Part shown: piece after piece, positions 45,806 through 54,284 of the stretch
How positions within the stretch are numbered: position 1 is the first letter of the stretch
Layout: the number at the start of each line of letters is the position of its first letter
Source: Niveispirillum cyanobacteriorum
GTDB taxonomy: Bacteria > Pseudomonadota > Alphaproteobacteria > Azospirillales > Azospirillaceae
DNA length: 64,000 nt
Reading direction: 5' to 3'
NCBI RefSeq assembly: GCF_002868735.1
Contig: NZ_CP025611.1
Coordinates: 366,501-430,500 of the forward strand
Translations under genes and position numbers: made by a program
The notes under the pieces: model-generated
The model's database searches: none
What the model was told of the DNA's origin: nothing
What the model saw: only the letters and a program-made list of their open reading frames with translations

Positions 45806-47158
45806 TCACTTCTTCTTGGCCTTCAAGGCCAGCTTGGCGGCGCGGTAACGTGAGGCCCAGCCGGGCTTTTCCTCTTGCGGGGCGCGGGCGATCGACAGGG
45901 CGTCGGGGGCCACATCGCGGGTCACCACCGTGCCCGCCGCCGTGTAGGCGCCGTCGCCCACCGACACCGGGGCCACCAGCGTGGAATGGGTGCCGATGAA
46001 GACGTTGGCGCCGATGCGGGTGCGGTGCTTCAGCACGCCATCATAGTTGCAGGTAATGGTGCCGGCCCCGATATTCGAGCCACCGCCGACATCGGCGTCG
46101 CCCAGATATGTCAGGTGGTTGGCCTTGGCGCCGGCCCCGAACTGGGTATTTTTCAGCTCCACGAAATTGCCGATATGCGCCCCTTCGCCGACATCGGTAC
46201 CGGGGCGCAGGCGGGCATAGGGGCCGATGATGGCGCGGGCACGCACGATCACACCCTCCAGATGGCTGAAGGGTTTGATCTCCACCCCGTCTTCCACGGT
46301 GACGCCGGGGCCGAACACAACATTCTGGCCCACAGTGACATCGCGGCCCAGCACTGTGTCGGCAGCGAAATAGACGGTGTCGGGGTCCAGCAGAGTGGCG
46401 CCGTTGGCCATGGCGGCCTGACGCAGGCGGTTCTGGAAAATCTTCTCGATGCCGGCCAGTTCCGCCCGGCTATTGACGCCGGCGGTATCGTCGGTGGGAC
46501 CTTCGACCACGGCGCAGGTCCAGCCCTTGGCCCGCGCGACGGCCACGGCATCGGTCAGGTAATACTCGCCCTTGGCATTGGCGTTACCGATGCCCGACAG
46601 CAACGCGCCCATGCGCGCGCCGTCAAACGCCATGAAGCCCGCATTGCAGAGCGTGACGGCGCGTTCATCCGGGGTGGCGTCCAGAAATTCCACAATCTTT
46701 TCCAGGCCACCATCGGCACCCAGGATCAGGCGGCCATAGGCGCCGGGATCGGCAGGCCGCATGCCCAGCACCACCACCGCCGGGTCGCCGGTCCCATTGC
46801 GGGCCGCGACCATCTTCGACAAAGTGGCCGCGGTGATCAGGGGCGAGTCGCCGTAAAGCACCAGCACATCACCGGTAAAGCCCGCCAGTTCACCCAGTGC
46901 GGCCTTCACGGCATCGCCGGTGCCAAGCTGATTTTCCTGTACCACAGTCGGGTGCGGGGCGACGGTGGCGGCGACATTGTCCATGCCGGGGCCGACCACC
47001 ACCACGATCTTTTCCGGCGACAGGCTCTGTGCCGCCGCCACCACATGGCTGACCATGGGCAGGCCACCCAGCGGGTGCAGTACCTTGGGCAGGGCTGACT
47101 TCATGCGGGTCCCCTTGCCAGCGGCAAGGATGATGCAGGCGAGCGGGCGATGGGACAT
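45806..47158 (-). CDS. glmU: bifunctional UDP-N-acetylglucosamine pyrophosphorylase / glucosamine-1-phosphate acetyltransferase
   Basis: 450 residues from the ATG at 47158. The N-terminal uridyltransferase has LAAGKGTRMKSALPKVLHPLGG at about 11-32, QLGTGDAV, YGDSPLI, and NAGFMAF. The C-terminal left-handed beta helix (hexapeptide repeats from about 250) has RLRPGTDVGEGAHIGNFVELKN and the acetyltransferase catalytic His region in NHLTYLGDADVGGGSNIGAGTITCNYDG. It makes UDP-GlcNAc for peptidoglycan and LPS. Divergent from gph with an 86-nt gap. Confidence 0.96.
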   Translation of the reverse strand: MSHRPLACIILAAGKGTRMKSALPKVLHPLGGLPMVSHVVAAAQSLSPEKIVVVVGPGMDNVAATVAPHPTVVQENQLGTGDAVKAALGELAGFTGDVLVLYGDSPLITAATLSKMVAARNGTGDPAVVVLGMRPADPGAYGRLILGADGGLEKIVEFLDATPDERAVTLCNAGFMAFDGARMGALLSGIGNANAKGEYYLTDAVAVARAKGWTCAVVEGPTDDTAGVNSRAELAGIEKIFQNRLRQAAMANGATLLDPDTVYFAADTVLGRDVTVGQNVVFGPGVTVEDGVEIKPFSHLEGVIVRARAIIGPYARLRPGTDVGEGAHIGNFVELKNTQFGAGAKANHLTYLGDADVGGGSNIGAGTITCNYDGVLKHRTRIGANVFIGTHSTLVAPVSVGDGAYTAAGTVVTRDVAPDALSIARAPQEEKPGWASRYRAAKLALKAKKK

Positions 47159-47244
47159 GGTGGCGGGCCGTGTGGCAGTTTGTCTAAGCTGGCCCCCTGT
47201 ATCATACAGACCCCTGTGAAAGCCAAGCGGAAGCGGCAGAGACG

Positions 47245-47922
47245 ATGAGCATCCTGGAACGGTTCCCCGCCCTGATCTTCGATTTCGACGGGACCCTGAT
47301 CGACAGCGCGCCCGACATCGCCCTGGGCCTGAACCGGTTGCTGGTGGCTGAAGGGCGGCGGGAATTGCCGCTGTCGGATGTGCATCAGATGATTGGTGAC
47401 GGGGCGGGCCGGCTGGTGGAACAGGCCTTTGCCGCCACAGGTGCGGCCCTGACACCCGCTGAGCTGGGGCCGATGACGGAGCGGTATCTGGCGATCTATG
47501 GCGCGCTGCCCGTGGACCGGTCCTGTATTTATCCGGGCGTGGTGGAGACGCTGACGGCGCTGAAGAACGCCGGGCATCGCCTGGGCCTGTGTACCAACAA
47601 GCCGGCGGGGATCAGTGTCGATCTGCTGCGCGACCTGGGGCTGGACGCGCTGTTCGATGCGGTGGCGGGCGGGGACAGTGTGGCGCGCAAGAAGCCGCAT
47701 CCCGACCCGCTGCTGTTCGTTATGGAACGGTTGGGCGTGGGGGCTGGCGGGGCCGTGATGGTGGGCGACAATGCCAATGATGTGGCGGCGGCGCGCGGGG
47801 CCGGCGTGCCGGTGGTGGCGGTGGCCTATGGCTATCCGCGCATGGCCCTGGCGGACCTCGGCGCGGATATCATCATCGACCGGTTCGCGGATTTGCCGGG
47901 GGCGCTGGCGCGGTTGGGTTAA
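47245..47922 (+). CDS. gph: phosphoglycolate phosphatase (HAD family)
   Basis: 225 residues. HAD motif I IFDFDGTLIDSAPDI at about 11-24 (nucleophile Asp first), cap domain to about 90, motif II LCTNKP, motif III/IV RKKPHPDPLL and VGDNANDVAAARGAG. It dephosphorylates 2-phosphoglycolate formed by DNA repair or oxygenation. The pairing with glmU is by divergence only. Other HAD phosphatases share these motifs, so the substrate is by family resemblance. Confidence 0.88.
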   Translation: MSILERFPALIFDFDGTLIDSAPDIALGLNRLLVAEGRRELPLSDVHQMIGDGAGRLVEQAFAATGAALTPAELGPMTERYLAIYGALPVDRSCIYPGVVETLTALKNAGHRLGLCTNKPAGISVDLLRDLGLDALFDAVAGGDSVARKKPHPDPLLFVMERLGVGAGGAVMVGDNANDVAAARGAGVPVVAVAYGYPRMALADLGADIIIDRFADLPGALARLG

Positions 47923-47941
47923 AGACCGCTATTGCCGTAGG

Positions 47942-48742
47942 TCAGCCGGCCTTGACGCTGGCCAGATGCACCTTCACGGCCCCCAGCGGGCTGTCCATTT
48001 CCAGGCGCACGGGTACCGGCGGGCCGCCGGCAATGGCGGGGGCGATGTAGAGTGTGACGGGCACGTCCTTGCGCTTTGCCCCCTCCCGGTCGCGGTCACG
48101 CTGCCGGTTTTCCTTCCAGCGACCGGCCAGCGGCTTGTATTTGACCGAGCAGGCGGTGGCGGGGCCGGCATAGACGGACAGGTCCGTCGCCTCCAGCGTG
48201 GCCGGGCCCTGCGTTGCGAAGATCAGGTCGTAACGCTGCCGCCCGTCATAGACGGGGACGGTGATATCGCAATCGCCCTTCTTCGCCACCTGATCCAGCA
48301 CGGCCACGATGGCGGAGACGGGGTCAACAGTGCCCAGGCGCAGGTCGGCGGGGACCGGTTCCCGGTCCTTCTCCGGTTCCGGATTGGCCAGCGTCAACGT
48401 CGGCGTGCCGTCGGGCGTGTAATCCACCGTGGTCAGGCGCGGCTGATCACGCCAGCTTCCATGGGCCGTGAACTGACGCGGGCGGGGCAGGGGGCCTGTC
48501 AGGTGCCCTTGCGCGCGCACATCGGTCTTCCATTGTGCCACCCGGCCCAGGAATCCGTCGGTTTCCATCTTCAACCCGGCGCGGTAGCCATCGGGACCCA
48601 GCGCCATGTCGGCATTGGCATCCAGCACATGCACGCCACCAATATGGATGCCATAGGTCAGGGACAGATCATCCGCCTGTTGCGCCATAGCCGGCGATGC
48701 GGAGACCAGAAGGGCCAGCGGCAGGTAGCTCAGAGCGCGCAT
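47942..48742 (-). CDS. exported DUF3108-family protein
   Basis: 266 residues from the ATG at 48742, which leaves a clean signal peptide (MRALSYLPLALLVSASPAMAQ, cleaved after AMA). The open frame upstream would put 35 residues before it. The mature part is strand-rich: LSLTYGIHIGGVHVLDANADM, YRAGLKMETDGFLGRVAQWKTDV, an EPVPADLRLGTVDPVSAIVAVL segment, CDITVPVYDGRQRYDL and a C-terminal PVRLEMDSPLGAVKVHLASVKAG. This is the DUF3108 layout (periplasmic, beta-rich). The role is not established. Converges on gph with a 19-nt gap. Confidence 0.82.
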   Translation of the reverse strand: MRALSYLPLALLVSASPAMAQQADDLSLTYGIHIGGVHVLDANADMALGPDGYRAGLKMETDGFLGRVAQWKTDVRAQGHLTGPLPRPRQFTAHGSWRDQPRLTTVDYTPDGTPTLTLANPEPEKDREPVPADLRLGTVDPVSAIVAVLDQVAKKGDCDITVPVYDGRQRYDLIFATQGPATLEATDLSVYAGPATACSVKYKPLAGRWKENRQRDRDREGAKRKDVPVTLYIAPAIAGGPPVPVRLEMDSPLGAVKVHLASVKAG

Positions 48743-48864
48743 AAGGATCGGCCTTCCAATGGTTATGGCGGCATGCATAGCGGCAATGTGGGTCGGAAAG
48801 CCGCAGGCCACAAGGCTTTCGCGTGCTGTGTGGAAAAATTTCCGCATGTCGGCGCTTTTTCCCT

Positions 48865-48893
48865 TTGACAGGTCGTCACCAACCCCCTAAAAC
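48865..48893 (+). promoter_or_regulatory. promoter of tRNA-Val
   Basis: -35 TTGACA (48865-48870), 17-bp spacer, -10 TAAAAC (48888-48893); start about 15 nt before the tRNA. Confidence 0.75.
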
Positions 48894-48914
48894 CCCGCTC
48901 CACCGACGACGGAT

Positions 48915-48989
48915 GGGCGCGTAGCTCAGCGGGAGAGCATCGCCTTCACACGGCGGGGGTCGCAGGTTCAATCCCTGCCGCGCCCACCA
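48915..48989 (+). tRNA. tRNA-Val (anticodon CAC)
   Basis: 75 nt with encoded CCA. The acceptor GGGCGCG pairs with CGCGCCC (48979-48985), discriminator A. The anticodon stem CGCC/GGCG encloses TTCACAC with anticodon CAC. The T arm has GGTTCAATCC. Confidence 0.96.
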
Positions 48990-49003
48990 TCCTCCGGTTC
49001 CTC

Positions 49004-49036
49004 AAAAAGCCCCTGGCCCTCGGCCGGGGGCTTTTT
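49004..49036. terminator. terminator after tRNA-Val
   Basis: AAAAAGCCCC and GGGGCTTTTT form the stem; the loop (TGGCCCTCGGCCG) folds further. T-run on the plus strand, A-run in the other direction. Confidence 0.9.
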
Positions 49037-49109
49037 GCGTTTGGGGCCAAGGGGTTGGGTGGGCCAGTCGAGATTCACGACATCATGTTGGGTACCCAGC
49101 AAAAATAAC

Positions 49110-49646
49110 TTACTGGCCGCCTGCGTTCTTCGGCTTGCGCATCTCGTCCAGCTTCTGTTCCGTCTGCCGCGACCGCCACAGCCAGGGCGGCTCCACCCGG
49201 CCACCCCACAGACCACGGCGGAAGGAGATGGCGCGGGCCTCGATGCTGACATAGTCAAAGCTCAACGGACGATAGGCCAGCGCCATGCCGCGTTCGACCA
49301 TGGCATAGGCCAGATCGTCGCCATTTTCGGCCCGGCAGATGGCCAGTTTCGGCCCTGCGGCGGGGGACTGACCGCGCGGGGTGCATTCGATCTCGCGGTT
49401 ATTGATCAGCAGGCTGAGGATCCGGGTGGAGAGGGCATGGCAATCATATTGCTGGCCGCGCACATTCACACAGGTCTGGCCCTTATCGGGCGCGTCAATG
49501 CCGAAAAGGCGGAATTCCTGTCCCTTCACGGCGACCAGATCACCCTCCTTGGCGGCCCCCGGCCCCTTCACGGGTGCCTTGTCCGCCTGGGCCAGGGCCG
49601 CGGCCGGCAGCAGCAGGGCCAGCAGGAGAAGGACAGCGCCCCTCAC
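49110..49646 (-). CDS. exported thermonuclease-like (SNase) protein
   Basis: 178 residues, GTG start at 49646. It overlaps the upstream stop by 4 nt (GTGA), so it is translationally coupled to the YedK-like gene. Signal peptide (about 1-19, ending AAALAQ). OB-fold SNase core: KGQEFRLFGIDAPDKGQTC, YDCHALSTRILSLLINNREIECTP, DLAYAMVERGMALAYRP and ARAISFRRGLWGGR. The Arg/Glu residues of staphylococcal nuclease are not all obvious, so nuclease activity is not assured. Likely periplasmic. Confidence 0.8.
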   Translation of the reverse strand: MRGAVLLLLALLLPAAALAQADKAPVKGPGAAKEGDLVAVKGQEFRLFGIDAPDKGQTCVNVRGQQYDCHALSTRILSLLINNREIECTPRGQSPAAGPKLAICRAENGDDLAYAMVERGMALAYRPLSFDYVSIEARAISFRRGLWGGRVEPPWLWRSRQTEQKLDEMRKPKNAGGQ

Positions 49647-50362
49647 AGCAGGCTTCCCACGGCGGCGACCGGGGCCGCACCCGGCTGATACGGGGCCAGA
49701 AGGTCGGCATTGTCGTTGCGTACGGCATTGACCAGCGGCGTGACGGGCCGCAGGACCAGCGTGCCCGCCGCCGGTGCCCGCATCAGCCCATGGCGCGCAA
49801 TCTCCGGCGTGTCGGGCGACAGCCAGTTCGCAACGGCGGCATCATCCATCAGCATCACCGGTGTGCGTTCATGGATTCGGCCCATCTCATCATTGGCGGC
49901 GGCGGTCAGGATGCAGCAGGTGAAGAGCGGCCCGTCATCCCCCCCACGCCAAACATCCCATAATGCGGCAAAACCCATGGGGCGCCCGTCTGTGCGGGCC
50001 ACGTACCAGGGCTGCTTGCGGTCCCCCTTCTGCGGCCATTCATAAAAGCCATCGGCGGGGATTACGGCCCGGCGTTTTTGCCAGGCGTCGCGGAAGCTGG
50101 GCTTATCGGCGGCACTTTCGCTGCGGGCATTGTTCATGCGCGCAGCACCCGTGGCATCATTGGCCCAGGAGGGGACCAATCCCCAGCGCATGGCGGTTAC
50201 CGTACGGGTACCGGTGCGATCCAGCCCGATGACGCCGATGTCAGCGGTGGGCGCGATGTTGAAGCGCGGTGCCAGCAGACGGGGTTCCAGATCATGGCGC
50301 AGCCGCGCGTCGAACGCGTCGGCCAGATCCTTCAGGTCCTTCTGCACAAACCGCCCGCACAT
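49643..50362 (-). CDS. SOS response-associated peptidase / abasic-site DNA-protein crosslink protein (YedK/HMCES)
   Basis: 239 residues. The N-terminal MCGRF places the catalytic Cys at position 2 after Met removal. Other SRAP motifs: RFNIAPTADIGVIG, MRWGLVPSWAND, NARSESAADKPSFRDAWQKRRAVIPADGFYEW (Glu of the active site), TCCILTAAAND and IHERTPVML (active His). Family members crosslink to abasic sites in single-stranded DNA and shield them. Coupled by a 4-nt overlap to the SNase-like gene downstream. Confidence 0.93.
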   Translation of the reverse strand: MCGRFVQKDLKDLADAFDARLRHDLEPRLLAPRFNIAPTADIGVIGLDRTGTRTVTAMRWGLVPSWANDATGAARMNNARSESAADKPSFRDAWQKRRAVIPADGFYEWPQKGDRKQPWYVARTDGRPMGFAALWDVWRGGDDGPLFTCCILTAAANDEMGRIHERTPVMLMDDAAVANWLSPDTPEIARHGLMRAPAAGTLVLRPVTPLVNAVRNDNADLLAPYQPGAAPVAAVGSLL

Positions 50363-50475
50363 GCCCTTCCATCACCCCTTTTGTTCCGGTTCACCAGTCT
50401 ACAGGCCCCAGTGCCCGGCCGGAAGCGGGGTTAACACCAAGAGCCATGGATCATGCCTCTTGGTATTTGTGTTTT

Positions 50476-50536
50476 CCCTCAAGCGCCGGGCGCCGCCATC
50501 CGGCGGCTTGGCTTACGCGCACATGGGTGCGCGGGC
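50476..50536. repeat. dispersed GC-rich repeat, copy 2
   Basis: Begins CCCTCAAGCGCCGGGCGCC like 25245-25306 and shares the GCCGCCatCCGGCGGC hairpin. A few substitutions, including compensatory ones in the second stem (CGCGcaCATGGGtgCGCG). Confidence 0.8.
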
Positions 50537-50552
50537 CGGCAGTCGCCGACCT

Positions 50553-50591
50553 CCAATGGGCATGGGCAATGCCCATTGGTGTAACACCAAT
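50553..50591. repeat. two overlapping, mutually exclusive hairpins
   Basis: CCAATGGGCAT (50553-50563) pairs with ATGCCCATTGG (50569-50579). ATTGGTGT (50575-50582) pairs with ACACCAAT (50584-50591). Both use ATTGG at 50575-50579, so only one can form at a time. Confidence 0.7.
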
Positions 50592-50745
50592 GCCCCCTTG
50601 TCCACCCGACAGGTGTTTCCAATATGAACCGTGAAGGAATGGTCACCGTGAAGTCACAGGGCAGACCCGGAACCTTCCTTTATCTTTTCCGTTGGGGCGA
50701 CAGGGGCACGAACAGGCCGGCAATGGTGCCGGCAGGAGGACGCGC

Positions 50746-51006
50746 ATGTCATGGCCAAGCGGAATGCTGATCACACCTGCCGAGCGGGCGGCCTTGCTGG
50801 GTCTGGATCGGCCCGAAACGGTCAACACGGCCAGCCTTTGGCAGGTACGCCGCCCGCGCGGCGTGGACCGGCGGGAGGTGACCTTGCGGCTGGACGGTGA
50901 TCTGGTCGACTGGTTCCGCCGCCATGGCGGTGGCGATCGGGCCATGCAGGCCCGCATCAACGCTGCCCTGCGCGCCTATATGGCCGACCATGATGATGGG
51001 GAGTGA
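50746..51006 (+). CDS. BrnA-type antitoxin-like protein without a toxin gene
   Basis: 86 residues from the ATG at 50746 with AGGAGG upstream. The C-terminal half (REVTLRLDGDLVDWFRRHGGG, then DRAMQARINAALRAYM) has the ribbon-helix-helix layout of BrnA. BrnA normally follows a BrnT RNase gene; none is found in the 383 nt before it, and the next gene downstream is a metabolic enzyme. It may be an orphan regulator. Ribbon-helix-helix proteins bind DNA as dimers, so it could autoregulate. Confidence 0.68.
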   Translation: MSWPSGMLITPAERAALLGLDRPETVNTASLWQVRRPRGVDRREVTLRLDGDLVDWFRRHGGGDRAMQARINAALRAYMADHDDGE

Positions 51007-51074
51007 GCGGGAAGGTTGCTCCCGCCGCGCCATCCCCTATGATCGGGCGATCCTTCGGCCAGGAGCGTTCGCCC

Positions 51075-53405
51075 ATGACCAAGTTCGGTATCGGACAGCC
51101 CGTCCCCCGCAGTGAAGATACAAGGCTGCTGCGTGGGGCAGGGCGCTACACGGATGATGTGCGCGTGCCCGGCCAGAAGGTCGGCTATGTCCTGCGCAGC
51201 CCGCATGCCCATGCCGCTCTCCTGTCCATCGATACGACCGATGCCGCCTCTATGCCGGGTGTGCGGGCCATTTTCACCGCAGCCGACCTGAAACAGGCCG
51301 GCATCAAGGATATTCCCTGCGTGGTGCCGCTGCGCGTGCGCGCGGGCACGGCCCTGCATATGAAGCACCGGCCCGTCCTGGCCGATGGTTTCGTGCGTCA
51401 TGTGGGGGAGCCGGTGGCCTTCATTGTGGCCGACAGCCTGTATGAGGCGATGGACGCCGCCGATGCGGTGATGGTCGATTACGACATGCTGGATGCGGTG
51501 GCCGATACAGCCGCTGCCCTGTCCCACCCGGCCCAGGTGCATGGCGATGTCCCCGCCAACCTGGCCTATGACTGGGAAAAGGGGAACCGGACGGCGACGG
51601 AGGAGGTCTTTGCCAGGGCCGCGCGCATTATCCGTCTGGACCTGATCAATAACCGCCTGTCCGCCAACCCGCTGGAAGGCCGGGCCTGTCTGGCCGAACA
51701 TGATACCGGGGCCGATATCACCCGCCTGACGGTGGGCAGCCAGGGCGTGCATGACATGCGCGACATGCTGGCCGATGTCTTTGGCGAGGATGCGGCTCGA
51801 TTCCATGTCCTGACGCATGAGGTGGGCGGCGGATTCGGGATGAAGCTGTTCTGCTATCCCGAATATGTGCTGGCCTGCTTTGCGGCGCGGAAGGTGGGCG
51901 CGCCGGTGGCCTGGACCAGCAGCCGGGCGGAGGCCTTCCTGTCCGATGATCATGGCCGTGACAATGTCAGCGTGGCTGAACTGGCGTTGGATGCGGATGG
52001 CCGCATCCTGGGCCTGCGCGCGGATATCATCGCCAATATGGGTGCGTATCTGTCGAACTACGCCACCTATATCCAGACCGATGGCCAGACCAAGATGCTG
52101 TCGGGCGTCTATACCATCCCCGCCATCTATGCCCGCGTGCGCGGCGTCTATACTCATACGCAGCCGGTGGACGCCTATCGCGGGGCGGGCCGGCCGGAGG
52201 CGGCCTATCTGGTGGAACGGTTGATCGACAAGGCGGCACGGGAGATCGGGCAGGACCCGGCCAGCTTCCGTCGCCTGAATATCATCCCGCCCGCCGCCAT
52301 GCCCTATCGCACGCCCATGGGTCATGTCTATGACAGCGGCGATTTCGCCGGCACGCTGGATGCCGCGCTGGAACGCGCCGACCGGGCAGGGTTCGCCGCG
52401 CGCCGGGCCAAGGCGCGGGAGCAGGGACGCCTGCTGGGCCTGGGTATCGCCACCTATATCGAGGCCTGTTCCGGCGGCGCGCCGGAGGCGGCTGAACTGC
52501 TGGTGAAGCCGGACGGGTCCGTCCTGCTGCTGATCGGTACGCAATCAAACGGGCAGGGGCATGAGACGGCCTATAAACAGGTCATCGCAGAGGTCCTTGG
52601 CATCGCGCCCGACGCCATCGCCATGGTGCAGGGTGACAGCCAGCGGGTGAAGACAGGTGGCGGCACCGGTGGGTCACGGTCCATCCCCACGGGTGGTGCC
52701 GCCGTGCGTGACGGTGCGGCGGATGTGATCAGTCAGGCCCGGCCCGTGGCGGCAAGGCTGCTGGAGGCCGATGAGGATGCCTTGCTGTTTGCGGTGACGG
52801 ATGCTGGCGGCGGCTTTGCTGTCACCGGTTCCAACCGCTTCGTGCCGTTTGCGGAGGTGGCGGCGGCGGCCACGCCGGACGCGGACGGCCATGTCTTTCG
52901 CGGAAAGGGCAAGTACAGCCCGCCGTCAAACACCTTTCCCAATGGCACACATGTCGTTGAAATCTCGGTGGAGATCGACACGGGCGTGCCGCGTATCGAG
53001 CGTTACACCGTGGTGGATGATTTCGGTACGGTCCTGAACCCGCTGCTGTTGGAGGGGCAGGTGCATGGCGGCATCGCCCAGGGCATGGGGCAGGCGCTGC
53101 TGGAACTGATCCGTTTTGATACGGACTCTGGCCAGTTGCTGACCGGGTCCTTTATGGATTACGCCATGCCGCGCGCCGACCATCTGCCCATGATCGATTT
53201 CTCCCTGCTGCCGGTGCCGTGCACCACCAACCCTCTGGGCCTGAAAGGGGCCGGGGAGGCGGGGGCCATCGGCGCCTGTCCCGCCATCATCAATGCCCTG
53301 GTCGATGCGCTGGCCGACTATGGCGTCACCCATGTCGATATGCCCGCCACGGCGCCTGTGCTGTGGCGTCTGATCCATTCCGCGAAAGCCGCGAACGCGG
53401 CGTGA
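51075..53405 (+). CDS. molybdenum hydroxylase large subunit (xanthine dehydrogenase / CO dehydrogenase CoxL family)
   Basis: 776 residues from the ATG at 51075, AGGAG upstream. Domains: aldehyde oxidase a/b hammerhead (about 18-120, RLLRGAGRYTDDV) and the Mo-MPT binding part. Motifs are HEVGGGFGMKLF, PVDAYRGAGRPEA, GTQSNGQGHET and the C-terminal GLKGAGEAGAIGACPA with the active Glu. The loop AYRGAGR is the form II type, not the AYRCSFR of true CO dehydrogenase, so the substrate is unknown and it should not be called CoxL. FAD and 2Fe-2S subunits are not in the flanks. cysQ follows closely. Confidence 0.88.
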   Translation: MTKFGIGQPVPRSEDTRLLRGAGRYTDDVRVPGQKVGYVLRSPHAHAALLSIDTTDAASMPGVRAIFTAADLKQAGIKDIPCVVPLRVRAGTALHMKHRPVLADGFVRHVGEPVAFIVADSLYEAMDAADAVMVDYDMLDAVADTAAALSHPAQVHGDVPANLAYDWEKGNRTATEEVFARAARIIRLDLINNRLSANPLEGRACLAEHDTGADITRLTVGSQGVHDMRDMLADVFGEDAARFHVLTHEVGGGFGMKLFCYPEYVLACFAARKVGAPVAWTSSRAEAFLSDDHGRDNVSVAELALDADGRILGLRADIIANMGAYLSNYATYIQTDGQTKMLSGVYTIPAIYARVRGVYTHTQPVDAYRGAGRPEAAYLVERLIDKAAREIGQDPASFRRLNIIPPAAMPYRTPMGHVYDSGDFAGTLDAALERADRAGFAARRAKAREQGRLLGLGIATYIEACSGGAPEAAELLVKPDGSVLLLIGTQSNGQGHETAYKQVIAEVLGIAPDAIAMVQGDSQRVKTGGGTGGSRSIPTGGAAVRDGAADVISQARPVAARLLEADEDALLFAVTDAGGGFAVTGSNRFVPFAEVAAAATPDADGHVFRGKGKYSPPSNTFPNGTHVVEISVEIDTGVPRIERYTVVDDFGTVLNPLLLEGQVHGGIAQGMGQALLELIRFDTDSGQLLTGSFMDYAMPRADHLPMIDFSLLPVPCTTNPLGLKGAGEAGAIGACPAIINALVDALADYGVTHVDMPATAPVLWRLIHSAKAANAA

Positions 53406-53418
53406 TGAGAGTTTGAGA

Positions 53419-54201
53419 ATGTTATCTGCCAATGAGTTGGCGGCCCTGCTGCCCGCTGTCCGCACCGCCGCTGAACAGGCCTCCGCCGCCATCCTGCGCC
53501 ATTATGAGGCGGGGGCGGAGGCAACCGCGAAGGCCGATGGCAGCCCCGTCACCGCCGCCGATAATGATGCCGACGCCATCATCCTGACAGCATTGCGCAC
53601 GCTGACCCCCGACCTCCCCGTGGTGACGGAGGAAGAGGTGGCGGCGGGCCGCATTCCCGATATCTCGTCGGGCACCTTCTGGTTGGTCGATCCGCTGGAC
53701 GGGACCAAGGAATTCATCAAGCGCAATGGCGAGTTCACGGTGAATATCGCCCTGATCCAGGGGGGCGAACCGGCGCTGGGCGTCGTCATGCTGCCCGTCG
53801 GTGGCACAATCTATGCCGCTGCTGGCCCCGGCACGGCGGTGCGGGGCGCACCCGGGCAAAAGGATGAACCGATCCGGGTGCGCGCCGTGCCGGCGGTGGG
53901 CCTGACGGTTTTGACCTCGCGCAGCCATGCCGACAATTCGGCAGTGGATGAGTTCCTGACGGGCCGCCGCGTGGCGAACCGGGTGGCGGCGGGCAGCTCG
54001 CTGAAATTCTGCCGCGTCGCCGAAGGGGTGGGCGATGTCTATCCCCGCTTGGGCCCCACCTGTGAATGGGATATCGCGGCGGGGCATGCCGTTCTGATCG
54101 GGGCGGGCGGGTCGCTGACCCTGCTGGATGGGGAGCCGTTCCCTTATGGCAAGGCCCCGACCTTCCTGAACCCGCATTTCGTGGCCTGGGGTGGCGCATA
54201 A
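53419..54201 (+). CDS. cysQ: 3'(2'),5'-bisphosphate nucleotidase
   Basis: 260 residues from the ATG at 53419 (TTG at 53413 is possible). Inositol-monophosphatase fold: DGSPVTAADNDADAIIL, VTEEE, and the metal-binding WLVDPLDGTKEFIKRNGEFTVNIAL at about 92-116. Later come GSSLKFCRVAEGVGDVYPRLGPTCEWDIAAGHAVL. It removes the 3' phosphate from PAP/PAPS, a by-product of sulfate assimilation. It starts 13 nt after the molybdenum hydroxylase stop and may be co-transcribed with it. Confidence 0.92.
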   Translation: MLSANELAALLPAVRTAAEQASAAILRHYEAGAEATAKADGSPVTAADNDADAIILTALRTLTPDLPVVTEEEVAAGRIPDISSGTFWLVDPLDGTKEFIKRNGEFTVNIALIQGGEPALGVVMLPVGGTIYAAAGPGTAVRGAPGQKDEPIRVRAVPAVGLTVLTSRSHADNSAVDEFLTGRRVANRVAAGSSLKFCRVAEGVGDVYPRLGPTCEWDIAAGHAVLIGAGGSLTLLDGEPFPYGKAPTFLNPHFVAWGGA

Positions 54202-54284
54202 CGGGGATGCGATGCCCGTCACATCGCTGACGCTTCATCATCCCTACATTTGAACTGATCTCTTCATCCACAGGAACCGTCCCC

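Larger units (their letters stand above)
50363..50745. other. intergenic stretch rich in hairpins and one dispersed repeat
   Basis: No gene seen. It holds an inverted repeat (ACCAAGAG 50436-50443 with CTCTTGGT 50457-50464), repeat copy 2 (50476-50536) and two overlapping hairpins (50553-50591). The orphan antitoxin gene follows. Confidence 0.6.

Noticed and set aside
51075..53405. Carbon monoxide dehydrogenase coxL
   Set aside because: The active-site loop is AYRGAGR rather than AYRCSFR, and coxM/coxS are absent.
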